In this document: positions 14,840 through 23,940 of the stretch, piece after piece
How the letters are laid out: each line of letters starts with the position of its first letter
How positions within the stretch are numbered: the first letter of the stretch is position 1
Origin: UBA11524 sp045591175
Lineage (GTDB): Bacteria > Bacillota > Clostridia > Christensenellales > Aristaeellaceae
Reading direction: 5' to 3'
NCBI GenBank assembly: GCA_045591175.1
Contig: JAZNSI010000043.1
Coordinates: 9,226-73,225 of the forward strand
DNA: 64,000 bases
Position numbers and translations under genes: made by a program
The notes under the pieces: generated by a model
What the model was told of the DNA's origin: nothing
The model's database searches: none
The model's input: the letters and a program-made list of their open reading frames with translations, nothing else

Positions 14840-16843
14840 ATGAGAATTGCACTGACGGGTAATCCCAACAGCGGCAAGACAACGATGTACAATGCCCTGA
14901 CCGGCCGCAACGAAAAGGTCGGTAACTGGGCGGGCGTGACCGTGGAACGTAAGGAGCACGCGGTCAAGAAGGCCTACGCCAACGGCCGCGATGATCTGAT
15001 CGCTGTTGACCTGCCCGGCGCGTACTCGATGTCTCCCTTCACGTCCGAGGAGAGCATCACCAGCGGCTACGTCCGCAACGAGCATCCCGACGTGATCGTC
15101 AACATCGTGGACGCCACCAATCTTTCCCGCAGCCTGTTCTTCACCACGCAGCTGCTGGAGCTGGGGATCCCCATGGTCGTCGCCCTGAACAAGGCGGACG
15201 TTAACGAGAAGAAGCAGACCCGGATCGATACCGTGGCGCTGGCCGCGGCGCTGGGCTGCCCTGTGGTGGATACGGTTTCCACCACCAACGAGGGCCTGGC
15301 CGAGGTCATCAAGACCGCTGTTGCTCAGGCCGGCAAGGATCAGAAGGCTCCCTACACCCAGGGCGATATCGACCTGACCAACAAGGCTGAGGTCGAAAAG
15401 GCTGACCGTGCCCGCTTCACCTTCGTCAACGGCATCGTCAAGCAGGTCGAGACCCGCAAGGTCAAGACCGCTGACACCAACTTCCAGGACAAGATCGACG
15501 CCGTGGTGACCCACCCCATCCTGGGCCTGCTCATCTTTGCGGCGGTGATGTACTTCGTGTTCTGGTTCTCCCAGGCTTCCTTCGGCCCCTGGCTGGCGGA
15601 TACCCTCGTGGCCTGGCTGGAAGGCTTCCAGGGCTGGGTGGCTGAGCTGGTCTCCGGCGCGTCCGACATCCTGCAGACCCTGCTGGTGGACGGCGTGATC
15701 GGCGGCGTGATCGCGGTTATCGGCTTCCTGCCCCTGGTGATGGTGATGTACTTCCTCATCGCCCTGCTGGAGGACTGCGGCTACATGGCCCGCGCCACCG
15801 TCGTGCTGGATCCGATCTTCAAGAAGGTCGGCCTGTCCGGCAAGTCCGTGATCCCCTTCGTCATCACCACCGGCTGCGCTGTGCCCGGCGTGATGGCGGC
15901 CCGTACCATCCGCAACGAGCGTGAACGCCGCGCAGCGGTAATGCTGGCGCCCTTCATGCCCTGCGGCGCGAAGCTGCCCGTGATCGCGCTGTTTGCCGGT
16001 GCATTCTTCTCCGACGCCACCTGGGTCGGCCCGCTGATGTACTTTGCCGGCATTCTGCTGATCTTCCTGGGCGCGCTGCTGATCAACCTGATCACCGGCC
16101 ACAAGGTGCGCAAGTCCTATTTCATCATTGAGCTGCCTGAGTACAAGGTGCCTTCCATCGTCCGCGCTGCCCAGTCCATGCTGAGCCGCGGCTGGGCCTA
16201 CATTGTCAAGGCTGGTACCATCATCCTGCTGTGCAACACCGCCGTGCAGGTCATGCAGCTGTTCAACTGGTCCTTCCAGGCCGTTGAGGAAGGCATGGAG
16301 AACACCTCCATCCTGGCGACCATCGCCAATCCCTTCGCCTATGTGTTGATCCCGATCGTGGGCTATCATGCCTGGCAGCTGGCTGCGGCTGCGGTGACTG
16401 GCTTCATCGCCAAGGAGAACGTCGTGGGCACGCTGGCTGTGTGCTACGGCATCTCCAGCCTGATCGACACCGAGGAGCTGGCCCTGATGGAGGGCGCTGG
16501 CGCGGAGGTCGCGGCTGTCTTCGGCCTGACAAAGGTGGCTGCGTTGGCCTACCTGATGTTCAATCTGTTTACGCCCCCGTGCTTCGCGGCCATCGGTGCG
16601 ATGAATGCGGAAATGAAGAGCGCCAAGTGGTTGTGGGGCGGTATCGGTCTGCAGATGGGTGTGGGCTTCACTGTGGGCTACCTCGTCTACCAGATCGGTA
16701 CTTTGATCACCACTGGTTCCTTCGGCGCGGGCTTCATCCCTGGTTTGATCGTGGTGGCTGCCATCGCAGCTTTCATCACCGGCATTATCATCAATACCAA
16801 CAAGCACCTGAAGGATGAGCACCAGCTCAAGGCGCGTGCCTGA
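14840..16843 (+). CDS. feoB: Ferrous iron transport protein B
   Basis: 667 residues. The N-terminal GTPase has G1 GNPNSGKT at residues 7-14, G3 DLPGAYS near 56 and G4 NKAD near 121. A helical GDI-like region follows, then the membrane domain with Gate motifs such as ARATVVLDPIFKKVGLSGKSVIPF and TTGCAVPGVMAARTI, and a second Gate repeat AKENVVGTLAV. FeoB moves Fe2+ across the inner membrane. ATG at 14840 follows AAGGAGG. It has its own copy of the predicted iron operator upstream and is followed by a Cys-rich partner. Confidence 0.97.
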   Translation: MRIALTGNPNSGKTTMYNALTGRNEKVGNWAGVTVERKEHAVKKAYANGRDDLIAVDLPGAYSMSPFTSEESITSGYVRNEHPDVIVNIVDATNLSRSLFFTTQLLELGIPMVVALNKADVNEKKQTRIDTVALAAALGCPVVDTVSTTNEGLAEVIKTAVAQAGKDQKAPYTQGDIDLTNKAEVEKADRARFTFVNGIVKQVETRKVKTADTNFQDKIDAVVTHPILGLLIFAAVMYFVFWFSQASFGPWLADTLVAWLEGFQGWVAELVSGASDILQTLLVDGVIGGVIAVIGFLPLVMVMYFLIALLEDCGYMARATVVLDPIFKKVGLSGKSVIPFVITTGCAVPGVMAARTIRNERERRAAVMLAPFMPCGAKLPVIALFAGAFFSDATWVGPLMYFAGILLIFLGALLINLITGHKVRKSYFIIELPEYKVPSIVRAAQSMLSRGWAYIVKAGTIILLCNTAVQVMQLFNWSFQAVEEGMENTSILATIANPFAYVLIPIVGYHAWQLAAAAVTGFIAKENVVGTLAVCYGISSLIDTEELALMEGAGAEVAAVFGLTKVAALAYLMFNLFTPPCFAAIGAMNAEMKSAKWLWGGIGLQMGVGFTVGYLVYQIGTLITTGSFGAGFIPGLIVVAAIAAFITGIIINTNKHLKDEHQLKARA

Positions 16844-16864
16844 TCAAGCAAAGGAGGCGTTCCC

Positions 16865-17056
16865 ATGACGGATATCATCATCATCTTGGTTCTTGCCGCC
16901 ATCGTGGCGGGCGCCGGCTTCTATGTGTACAAGGCCAAGAAAAGCGGCAAGAAGTGCATCGGCTGCCCTGACAGCGGCGCTTGCGGATCCAGCGGCTCCA
17001 CCTGCTCCGGATCCTGTGCCAGCTGCTCCTGCTGCTGCGGCACAAAGACTGAATAA
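16865..17056 (+). CDS. FeoB-associated Cys-rich membrane protein
   Basis: 63 residues: one N-terminal membrane helix (IIIILVLAAIVAGAGFYVY), a basic stretch, and a tail with nine cysteines (CIGCPDSGAC ... CASCSCCC). This arrangement is the FeoB-associated Cys-rich protein family, thought to help FeoB, perhaps by handling Fe2+. ATG follows AAAGGAGG; the gap to feoB is 21 nt. Confidence 0.9.
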   Translation: MTDIIIILVLAAIVAGAGFYVYKAKKSGKKCIGCPDSGACGSSGSTCSGSCASCSCCCGTKTE

Positions 17057-17120
17057 GTGATCCATTCTATCCTCCGGGTCATGCTCGCTGCAATTGGTCA
17101 TGACCCATTTTCATCATAAA

Positions 17121-17156
17121 AACAGGCCATGTTCCCGCAAATGGGAGCATGGCCTT
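17121..17156. terminator. Bidirectional terminator after the feo genes
   Basis: AGGCCATG / CATGGCCT stem with a second inner CCC/GGG pair, T-tract on both strands; separates feo genes from the convergent ABC operon. Confidence 0.8.
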
Positions 17157-17159
17157 TGG

Positions 17160-18167
17160 TTATTCAGCTGTGGATGTGCAGGCCTCGACGAACTGCATGT
17201 CAACCATCTTCGTGTAATCCCAGCCGCCATCGTACAGGCCGGAAACGCTCACGACCTCCATGCAGGTGTCCACCGCCTGCTGACTGATGATGCCGTCCGC
17301 ACTCCAGAGATGATCTTCGTAAGCGCGATCCAGCGCGGCTTTGCGGCCCTCGTCGGTGAGGGTGGGGAATTCGATCACCAGCACCTTCTCGGCGATGGCG
17401 CGATCCGTCTGGACGGTCTTCAGTGCGCGGAGCATCGCCCGGACAAAGGCAGCGCAGGTCTCGGGATCATTCTCAATGCTGGACTGCTTCACGCCGATGA
17501 CGGAGTAGGCGTAGTCGCCCAGGTCGGGGAACTTGACGAAAGGCTCCTCGAAGATGCCTGCCGTCACACCCTCGGAAATCTGCGGTTCACCGCCGTTGCC
17601 GATGTCGCCCTGACCGTACTGCAGCATCGCGGTCACGGTGGATGCGTCGGCGTTCTCCAGCAAGGTCACGTCCGTATCAGGATCAAGGCCGACGGACTTG
17701 ACCAGATAGCGGGTCAGTACGTTCGGCGAGCCGCCGTAACGCCCGGCGATGATGGTCTTGCCCTTCAGGAAGGCCGCCATGTCCGCGTCGGAATCGGAAG
17801 CAGGCACAAGGCCGGTGCGCGCAAAGAGGTACACATTGGCCCGGTTGACGCAGTTGCAGATAGCCAGGATGGGGTCGGATGTACCGGCCGCATTGGCGAA
17901 GTTGTAGCTGTCCACCCCGCCGATGACGGCGAAGGCGTCGCCGCTGACGACGGCGGTCACGTGTGCGCCGCCGGTGGCCTGTACGACGGTCACGTCAAGG
18001 CCTTCCTCGGCGAAATAGCCTTCGTGGATGGCGACGTACAGCGGCAGATAACCGATCAGGTGGACGGGCTCAGCGACGGTGAGGGGCGTGAGGGACGCGG
18101 TCTCCTCAGCGAAGCAGCAGGGGATGGAAAACAACAGTGCAAGGGTCAGGCAAAGAAAGCGGTTCAA
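17160..18167 (-). CDS. ABC transporter substrate-binding protein (NMT1/SsuA/ThiY type)
   Basis: 335 residues from a TTG start at 18167, 8 nt after GGAGG; an upstream GTG overlaps the ribosome site. A signal peptide (FLCLTLALLFSIPCCFA) leads into an NMT1/THI5-like periplasmic-binding fold: IGYLPLYVAIHEGYFAEEGLDVTVV near residue 38, GGVDSYNFANAAGTS, and KGKTIIAGRYGGSPNVL near 135. The family binds nitrate, sulfonates, taurine or thiamine pyrimidine; no substrate can be assigned here. It is the last gene of an ATPase-permease-binding protein operon. Confidence 0.87.
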   Translation of the reverse strand: MNRFLCLTLALLFSIPCCFAEETASLTPLTVAEPVHLIGYLPLYVAIHEGYFAEEGLDVTVVQATGGAHVTAVVSGDAFAVIGGVDSYNFANAAGTSDPILAICNCVNRANVYLFARTGLVPASDSDADMAAFLKGKTIIAGRYGGSPNVLTRYLVKSVGLDPDTDVTLLENADASTVTAMLQYGQGDIGNGGEPQISEGVTAGIFEEPFVKFPDLGDYAYSVIGVKQSSIENDPETCAAFVRAMLRALKTVQTDRAIAEKVLVIEFPTLTDEGRKAALDRAYEDHLWSADGIISQQAVDTCMEVVSVSGLYDGGWDYTKMVDMQFVEACTSTAE

Positions 18168-18188
18168 GGGATACACCTCCTGTTGGAT

Positions 18189-18953
18189 TCACCGGGCAGT
18201 TGTCCAGCGGCGCAGCAGCAGCTTTTCCAGCAGCACCACACCTGCGTACATGGCGACGCTCACGATGGACAAAACCACCACACCCACCCACACCAGCGGC
18301 AGGTCGAAGATCGTCCCGGCGTACACAATCATACGCCCGAGGCCGCGATCCGATGCAATGAATTCACCCACGATGGAGCCTGCCATCGCCAAAGCGATGT
18401 TCACCCGCAGCCCCGTGATGATGGAGGGCATGGCAGAAGGCACGACCAGCCGGGTGAAGATCTGCCGCCGCTTTGCCCCCAGGGAGATCAGCAGCGTTTC
18501 CAGTGCGGAATCAACGGTCTGTACGCCGCCGTAGGCGGACATGGCGGCGACCACCACCGTCATCAGGAACGCCAGGATCACCTTGGACTCAAAGCCGATG
18601 CCGGTCAGGATGACCAGCACAGGGGCCAGCGCCAGCTTGGGCAGGGCGTTGAGGACGATCAGCCAGGGTTCGGCCACCAGTGCCACAGGCCGGGAGAACC
18701 AGAACATCAGCCCCACGACGGAGCCGATGACCGTGCCCAGCAGGAAGCCCAGCAGGGTGGAGGCGGCGGTGTACGCAATGTCCCGGGGGAGCTGTCCGGA
18801 CTGCCACTTGACGATGGCTGTCCGGACGATCTCCGACGGGCTGGAGAAGAAGAACGGGTCGATGAAGCCCACGCGGCTGCCTGCTTCCCACAGGAGGATG
18901 AGTGCAACGAGCAGCCCCCAGCGCCAGCACTGTACGAAGATCTTACTTCTCAT
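18189..18953 (-). CDS. ABC transporter permease (SsuC/TauC/ThiX type)
   Basis: 254 residues with about six membrane segments. The ABC importer coupling (EAA) motif is visible as TLLISLGAKRRQIFTRLVVPSAMPSIITGLR near residues 150-180, and SNALPKLALAPVLVIL-like sequence (LNALPKLALAPVLVI) precedes it. WEAGSRVGFIDPFFFSSPSEI near the N-terminus is typical of SsuC-type permeases. The start overlaps the end of the ATPase gene by 11 nt. Confidence 0.92.
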   Translation of the reverse strand: MRSKIFVQCWRWGLLVALILLWEAGSRVGFIDPFFFSSPSEIVRTAIVKWQSGQLPRDIAYTAASTLLGFLLGTVIGSVVGLMFWFSRPVALVAEPWLIVLNALPKLALAPVLVILTGIGFESKVILAFLMTVVVAAMSAYGGVQTVDSALETLLISLGAKRRQIFTRLVVPSAMPSIITGLRVNIALAMAGSIVGEFIASDRGLGRMIVYAGTIFDLPLVWVGVVVLSIVSVAMYAGVVLLEKLLLRRWTTAR

Positions 18954-19725
18954 GATCGTGCTCCTCCTCGTCCAGCAGGGTCAGGATGTCGGCTTTCATG
19001 GCCGTCAGCGCAGGCAGGGCCAGCGTGCTCAGGGAGCGGGGTTTCTCCTGCGGCAGCTGATGACGGGCGATGATCCGCCCAGGCGTAGAGCCCATCACCA
19101 GGATCTCATCGGAAAGGAGCAGGGCTTCATCCACATCATGGGTGACAAAGAGGATGGTCAGCCCTTTGGTGAGGCAGAGCCGCATGAGCAGCTGCTGCAG
19201 ATGCAGCCGTGTGATGGGATCCAGCGCGCCGAAGGGCTCATCCATCAGCAGAAGCTCCTTGCCGGCCTGGAAGGTGCGCACCAGCGCCGCCCGCTGACGC
19301 TGCCCGCCGGAGAGCTCGTCAGGGCGGCGGTTCAGCATGGAGGAGAGCCCGCAGGCCTGCACATCGGACGAAGCCTGCGCAAGGGCGCGGCGGCGGCGCA
19401 CGCCATGCAGCGTCTTTGCCAGGGTGATGTTGTCGGCGATCGTCCGCCAGGGCAGGAGCAGGTCCTTTTGAAGCATGTAACCGGTCAGGCCGGGATTCAT
19501 CACGAGGGATTCGCCGCTGAGGGTGACTGTGCCCTCATCAGGGGGGATCAGCCCGGCGATGATGTTGAACAGCGTGGTTTTTCCGCAGCCGCTGGGGCCG
19601 AGAATGGACAGGAATTTGCCCTTATCCAGGGTAAAACTGACTGTATCAAGCGCAGCGACGGCATTATCACCTTCGCCGAAACGTTTGGACACTCCTTTGA
19701 CCACAAGGTAGGGCTGGTCAGGCAT
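18943..19725 (-). CDS. ABC transporter ATPase (SsuB/TauB type)
   Basis: 260 residues. Walker A GPSGCGKTT near residue 43, Q-loop YMLQKDLLLPW near 83, signature LSGGQRQR near 138 and Walker B LLLMDEPFGALDP near 158, then H-loop VTHDVDEA. The MLQ-DLLLPW Q-loop and DEPFGALD are typical of the nitrate/sulfonate/taurine family. First gene of the operon; AAAGGAT serves as ribosome site. Confidence 0.95.
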   Translation of the reverse strand: MPDQPYLVVKGVSKRFGEGDNAVAALDTVSFTLDKGKFLSILGPSGCGKTTLFNIIAGLIPPDEGTVTLSGESLVMNPGLTGYMLQKDLLLPWRTIADNITLAKTLHGVRRRRALAQASSDVQACGLSSMLNRRPDELSGGQRQRAALVRTFQAGKELLLMDEPFGALDPITRLHLQQLLMRLCLTKGLTILFVTHDVDEALLLSDEILVMGSTPGRIIARHQLPQEKPRSLSTLALPALTAMKADILTLLDEEEHDHEK

Positions 19726-19801
19726 GGTGGATCATCCTTTCGGGCAGCAGGTGTGAATGAGCTGCCGTCAATGACAGACTATGCAAAAGGGCAGATTTGG
19801 A

Positions 19802-19836
19802 CACAAAAAGGCTCCCCGCTAAAGGGGGAGCCTTTC
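19802..19836 (-). terminator. Terminator of the maltodextrin cluster
   Basis: AAAGGCTCCCC / GGGGAGCCTTT hairpin followed on the minus strand by TTTTTG, about 45 nt past the glgP stop. Confidence 0.9.
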
Positions 19837-19881
19837 ATAGTGCAAAGAGGATGTTTGTGCAGCACGGCAAAGGAAGACTGC

Positions 19882-22221
19882 TCAAACATGCCAGATTTCT
19901 TCTGCGTACTGCTTGATGGTGCGGTCAGAGGAGAACTTGCCCGCGCTGGCGACGTTCATCAGGCACTTCTTCGCAAAGGCGATCTTGTCGCGGTAGTCGC
20001 GGTTGCACTGGAGCTTCTGCTCCATGTAAGAGTTGAAGTCGTGCAGGACGAAGTAGTGGTCGGGCTGATGCCAGGATGCGCCCACCAGGATCGCGCTGGC
20101 CAGCTCCTTGAGCATGCCGTCCTCATCGGGGAAGGTGCCGTCCACCAGGGAATCCAGCACACGGGCCACGTCGGGGTTGGTCTTGTAGATCGCGCGGGGA
20201 TCGTAGGAAGGCTTGATGGCGTTGATCTCGTCCACCGTCGCGCCGAAGATGTAGTTGTTCTCCCGGCCTGCTTGCTCGACGATCTCGATGTTTGCGCCGT
20301 CGAAGGTGCCAAGCGTCACTGCGCCGTTGAGCATCAGTTTCATGTTGCCGGTGCCGGAAGCCTCGGTGCCGGCAGGGCTGATCTGCTCGGACACGTCGGC
20401 GGCAGGGATGATCTTTTCCGCCCAGGAGCAGTTGTAGTTTTGCACGAACACCACCTTCAGCAGGTGGGAAGTCTGGGGATCGTTGTTGACCATGTCGGCG
20501 ATCATGTTGATCAGCTTGATGACGGCCTTGGCGCGGGCATAACCGGCGGCAGCCTTCGCGCCGAAGATGTAGGCGGTGGGGGTGAAGTCGGTCAAGCTGC
20601 CGTCCTTGAGCTTGTAGTAGATGTTGAGGATGCTCAGCGCGTTCATGAACTGGCGCTTGTACTCATGCAGACGCTTGACCTGGATGTCGAAGATCATGTC
20701 AGGATCGAGCTTCACGCCCTCCTTCTTGAGGATCTCGGCGGCCAGCTGCTCCTTCTTTTCGCGCTTGACGGCGATGAAGTCCTGCGCCAGGGTGTCGTCA
20801 ATGTAAGGCTTGAGATTCTCCAGCTGGAACAGGTCGGTCATAAAGCCGTTGCCGATCTTGGAGGAGATCAGCTTCACCAGCTCAGGATTGCACAGGCCGA
20901 GCCAGCGGCGCTGGGTGATACCGTTGGTCTTGTTCTGGAAGCGCTCGGGGTACACGGCGTACCAGTCGGCGAACACGTCATCCTTGAGGATTTCGGAGTG
21001 AATGGCGGCCACGCCGTTGGTGGCGTAGGAGGCGTACACAGCCAGCTGAGCCATGTGGATCTGGTTGTCCCACAGGATGCAGCGGGTCTTCTTGACCTCG
21101 AAGCCCTTCTCGTACATCTCCGCCTTGAACTTGTCGTTGATCATGTGGACGATCGCTACGATCTCCGGGCAGACGGAAGCCATCAGGTCGGCGTCCCACT
21201 TCTCCAGGGCCTCCTGCATGACGGTGTGGTTGGTGTAGGCGAAGGTCTCGCGGGCGATCTGGAAGGCGGCCTCGAAGGTGAAGTCGTCCTCCATCAGCAG
21301 GCGGATCAGCTCAGGGATCGCCATGACCGGATGGGTATCGTTCAGCTGAACGGCATGCTCCTCCACGAACCAGGCGTAGTCGTCGCCATGCCGCTCCTTG
21401 TAGGAACGCAGCATGTCCTGCAGGGAGGCGCTCACCAGCACGTACTGCTGCTTGATGCGCATCTGCTTGCCCTCGCGGCGGGAGTCGTTGGGGTAGAGGA
21501 ACTTGACGATGTCCTCGGCGCGGTTGCGGTCAGCGGCTGCCTGTTCATAGCGCTGCTCGTTGAACTGGAAGAAGTCAACGGCCTTGATGGGTTCGGTCTG
21601 CCACAGGCGCAGGGTGCCGATATTCTTCGCGCCGTAGCCGACGATGGGCATGTCGTAGGGAACCGCGCGCACGTCGCCGGTGGCCATCTTGACGATAACG
21701 GACTTATCCAGACGGCGGATGGACCACGGATCGCCGAACTTGGCCCAGTCATCGGGGGATTCGACCTGACGGCCGTCCTCGAAGCTCTGCTTGAACAGGC
21801 CGTACTTGTAGCGCAGACCGTAGCCGGTCAGGGGCACGTCGATGGTGACGGCAGAGTCCAGGAAGCAGGCCGCCAGACGGCCAAGACCGCCGTTGCCAAA
21901 GGCGTCGTCCTCGATGTCCTCCATCACGGCGATGTCCACGCCGCGCTCAGCCAGCAGGGCCTTGACCTCATCCAGATAGCCCAGGCAGTACAGGTTGTTG
22001 TACACCATGCGGCCCATCAGGTACTCCGAGGACATGTAGTAGGCCTGACGCTTGCCGTTACGGGCATCCTCGCAGGCAGCCCAGGTGGGGGACAGGGCGA
22101 TCATCGCAGCGGTGGAGATGGCGTTGTGCAGCTGGGTCGCGCTGGCCTTCTCCAGCGTCGTATGGTCATTCATCATCAGCAGAGCTTCCGCCTGCTGGAG
22201 CAGTTCCTTGGCAGTCATCAT
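19882..22221 (-). CDS. glgP: Glycogen/maltodextrin phosphorylase
   Basis: 779 residues of the GT35 family, which cuts terminal alpha-1,4 glucose from glycogen or maltodextrin with phosphate to give glucose 1-phosphate. Diagnostic blocks: YYMSSEYLMGRMVYNNLYCLG near residue 60, GLGRLAACFLDS near 110, FVQNYNCSWAEKIIPAADVSEQIS near 590, and the PLP-binding EASGTGNMKLMLNGA with the cofactor Lys near 627. Length is normal for a bacterial phosphorylase. It lies 49 nt after malQ. Two ATGs start the gene; the first is placed 10 nt from GGAGG. Confidence 0.97.
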   Translation of the reverse strand: MMTAKELLQQAEALLMMNDHTTLEKASATQLHNAISTAAMIALSPTWAACEDARNGKRQAYYMSSEYLMGRMVYNNLYCLGYLDEVKALLAERGVDIAVMEDIEDDAFGNGGLGRLAACFLDSAVTIDVPLTGYGLRYKYGLFKQSFEDGRQVESPDDWAKFGDPWSIRRLDKSVIVKMATGDVRAVPYDMPIVGYGAKNIGTLRLWQTEPIKAVDFFQFNEQRYEQAAADRNRAEDIVKFLYPNDSRREGKQMRIKQQYVLVSASLQDMLRSYKERHGDDYAWFVEEHAVQLNDTHPVMAIPELIRLLMEDDFTFEAAFQIARETFAYTNHTVMQEALEKWDADLMASVCPEIVAIVHMINDKFKAEMYEKGFEVKKTRCILWDNQIHMAQLAVYASYATNGVAAIHSEILKDDVFADWYAVYPERFQNKTNGITQRRWLGLCNPELVKLISSKIGNGFMTDLFQLENLKPYIDDTLAQDFIAVKREKKEQLAAEILKKEGVKLDPDMIFDIQVKRLHEYKRQFMNALSILNIYYKLKDGSLTDFTPTAYIFGAKAAAGYARAKAVIKLINMIADMVNNDPQTSHLLKVVFVQNYNCSWAEKIIPAADVSEQISPAGTEASGTGNMKLMLNGAVTLGTFDGANIEIVEQAGRENNYIFGATVDEINAIKPSYDPRAIYKTNPDVARVLDSLVDGTFPDEDGMLKELASAILVGASWHQPDHYFVLHDFNSYMEQKLQCNRDYRDKIAFAKKCLMNVASAGKFSSDRTIKQYAEEIWHV

Positions 22222-22270
22222 AGGGGATCAACCTCCAGGGGTCTACGACCCGTTTATTTGTGTCGGTATA

Positions 22271-23755
22271 TCAAATGCGCTTGGCTTTCGCGTTCATCTC
22301 GTACAGATGCGCCGCGACTTCATCGGACGCCGCGCCGGGCTTCATGCGCCAGGCCCAGTTGCCGCCGGCACAGCCGGGCAGGTTCATGCGGGCGGAACCA
22401 TCCAGGTGCAGCACGTCCTGCATGGGGAGCATCGCGGTATCGCAGGGACCGGAGATGACGCAGTCCATGAAGAGTTCCACGCCTTCCTCCGCGGTCTCGA
22501 AGTCGCCAAGGTATGCTTTGGCGGACTTGATGGTGGCCTCATCCATCGTATTCAGCCAGCCGATGGTGGTGTCATTGTCGTGGGTGCCGGTGTAGGCGAC
22601 GTAGTTCTCCGTCCAGTTGCCGGGGAAGTGCTGATTGGCGTCGTCATCCCCGCCGCCGCCAAAGCCGAAGGTCGCCACCTTCATGCCGGGATAGCCCACG
22701 AACTTCAGCAGCCGGGCGACGCGCTCATTCTGCACGCCCAGGTCCTCGGCGATGATCTTGAGGCCGGGAAGCTCCTTCCAGAAGGTTTCGAACAGACGCT
22801 TGCCGGGGCCGGGCACCCATTCGCCGGTCTTGGCGGTGGGAGCGCCGTAGGGGATGGAATAGTAGTTGGCAAAGCCGATGAAGTGGTCGACACGCACCAG
22901 GTCGTACATCTTGCCCATGGCGCGCATGCGCTCGACCCACCAGCCGTAGCCGTCCTCATACAGGCCGACCCAGTCGTACAGGGGATTGCCCCAAAGCTGG
23001 CCGTCCTCGGAGAAGCAGTCCGGGGGAACGCCCGCCACGCGGGTGGAGATGCGGTCCTTGTTCAGCTGGAACACTTCCGGATGCGTCCAGGTATCGGCGG
23101 AGTCCTCCGCGCAGTAGATGGGCATATCGCCGAAGAGCTCGATGCCGTTGTCGTTGCAGTACTTCTTCAGCGCAAACCACTGCTTGAAGAAGATGTACTG
23201 GCAGAAGATGTGGTAGCGGACTTCCACGTCCAGGTCGGCGCGGTACTTGGCCACAGCCTCGGGCTCGCGCATGATGATGCTGCGGTCGGCCCACTTGGTC
23301 CACATATTGTTGCCATTGGCACGCTTCACGGCGGTGAACAGGGCGAAGTCCTCCACCCAGTCGTTCTCCTTGACGAAGGCTGCCAGCTCGTCAGCCAGCT
23401 TGGCTTCGCTTTCTTCAAAGGCGCGCTTCAGCAGGCCTTCCTTGTTCCAGCGCACCGCCTCGAACTCGACCTTCTCTTCCTGGGAGGGGGTGTACAGGTC
23501 GCCGGGGTTCAGGGTCAGCAGGCCTTCATCAGCCAGGGTTTCCAGGTCGATCAGCATGGGGTTGCCCGCAAACACGCTGGAGGACTGGTAGGGGCTTTCG
23601 CCGTAGCCGGTGGGGCCCATGGGCAGCACCTGCCAGACCTTCATGCCCGCTTTTTTGAGGAAGTCGGCAAAGGCAAAGGCATTCTTGCCCATCGTACCGA
23701 TGCCGCCAGCGCCGGGCAGGGAGGAAATGTGCAGCAGCAGACCGCTCTTACGCAT
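22271..23755 (-). CDS. malQ: 4-alpha-glucanotransferase (amylomaltase)
   Basis: 494 residues, GH77. It transfers maltodextrin segments between chains and releases glucose. Motifs: RKSGLLLHISSLPG at the N-terminus, GYGESPYQSSSVFAGNPMLIDLE, FGDMPIYCAEDSADTW near residue 205, the nucleophile Asp in VRVDHFIGF near 291, the acid/base Glu in IIAEDLG near 340, and AYTGTHDNDT near 395. The upstream 185-nt gap holds a cre/LacI-type palindrome (23803-23814). Confidence 0.96.
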   Translation of the reverse strand: MRKSGLLLHISSLPGAGGIGTMGKNAFAFADFLKKAGMKVWQVLPMGPTGYGESPYQSSSVFAGNPMLIDLETLADEGLLTLNPGDLYTPSQEEKVEFEAVRWNKEGLLKRAFEESEAKLADELAAFVKENDWVEDFALFTAVKRANGNNMWTKWADRSIIMREPEAVAKYRADLDVEVRYHIFCQYIFFKQWFALKKYCNDNGIELFGDMPIYCAEDSADTWTHPEVFQLNKDRISTRVAGVPPDCFSEDGQLWGNPLYDWVGLYEDGYGWWVERMRAMGKMYDLVRVDHFIGFANYYSIPYGAPTAKTGEWVPGPGKRLFETFWKELPGLKIIAEDLGVQNERVARLLKFVGYPGMKVATFGFGGGGDDDANQHFPGNWTENYVAYTGTHDNDTTIGWLNTMDEATIKSAKAYLGDFETAEEGVELFMDCVISGPCDTAMLPMQDVLHLDGSARMNLPGCAGGNWAWRMKPGAASDEVAAHLYEMNAKAKRI

Positions 23756-23802
23756 TTGTATCCGTCCTTTCAGGATGATTCGTCACTGAATCGTAGCGTT
23801 AT

Positions 23803-23814
23803 GGAAACGTTTCC
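23803..23814 (-). promoter_or_regulatory. cre/LacI-type operator upstream of malQ
   Basis: A perfect 12-bp palindrome GGAAACGTTTCC; with its flanks it fits the catabolite-responsive-element pattern WTGNAANCGNWNNCW at all but one end base. It lies 48 nt before the malQ start. Likely bound by the LacI-type regulator at 27503 or by CcpA. Confidence 0.7.
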
Positions 23815-23940
23815 GAAATGGGTTGAAAGAAATGCGGGGTGGATGATCCCGCGCTTCTACAATATTCGGCACAGGCAGGGAAATTCCTGCTGCAAATGGC
23901 AGAAAGTCGGGAAAAATGTTGACCGCAGATCGGCGCTTGC

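Noticed and set aside
14777..16822. Long minus-strand open frame across feoB
   Set aside because: Antisense shadow of feoB, with His/Gln/Asp-rich low-complexity translation and no start signal.
19726..19801. TPP riboswitch before the NMT1-type ABC operon
   Set aside because: No CUGAGA core or matching TPP helices; only a simple GGCAGC/GCTGCC hairpin is seen. Thiamine-precursor transport remains unproved.
18541..22458. Very long plus-strand open frame of about 1300 codons
   Set aside because: It is the shadow of the ABC permease, ATPase and glgP genes on the opposite strand; its translation is rich in His, Gln and Arg with no domain, as expected for antisense frames in GC-rich DNA.
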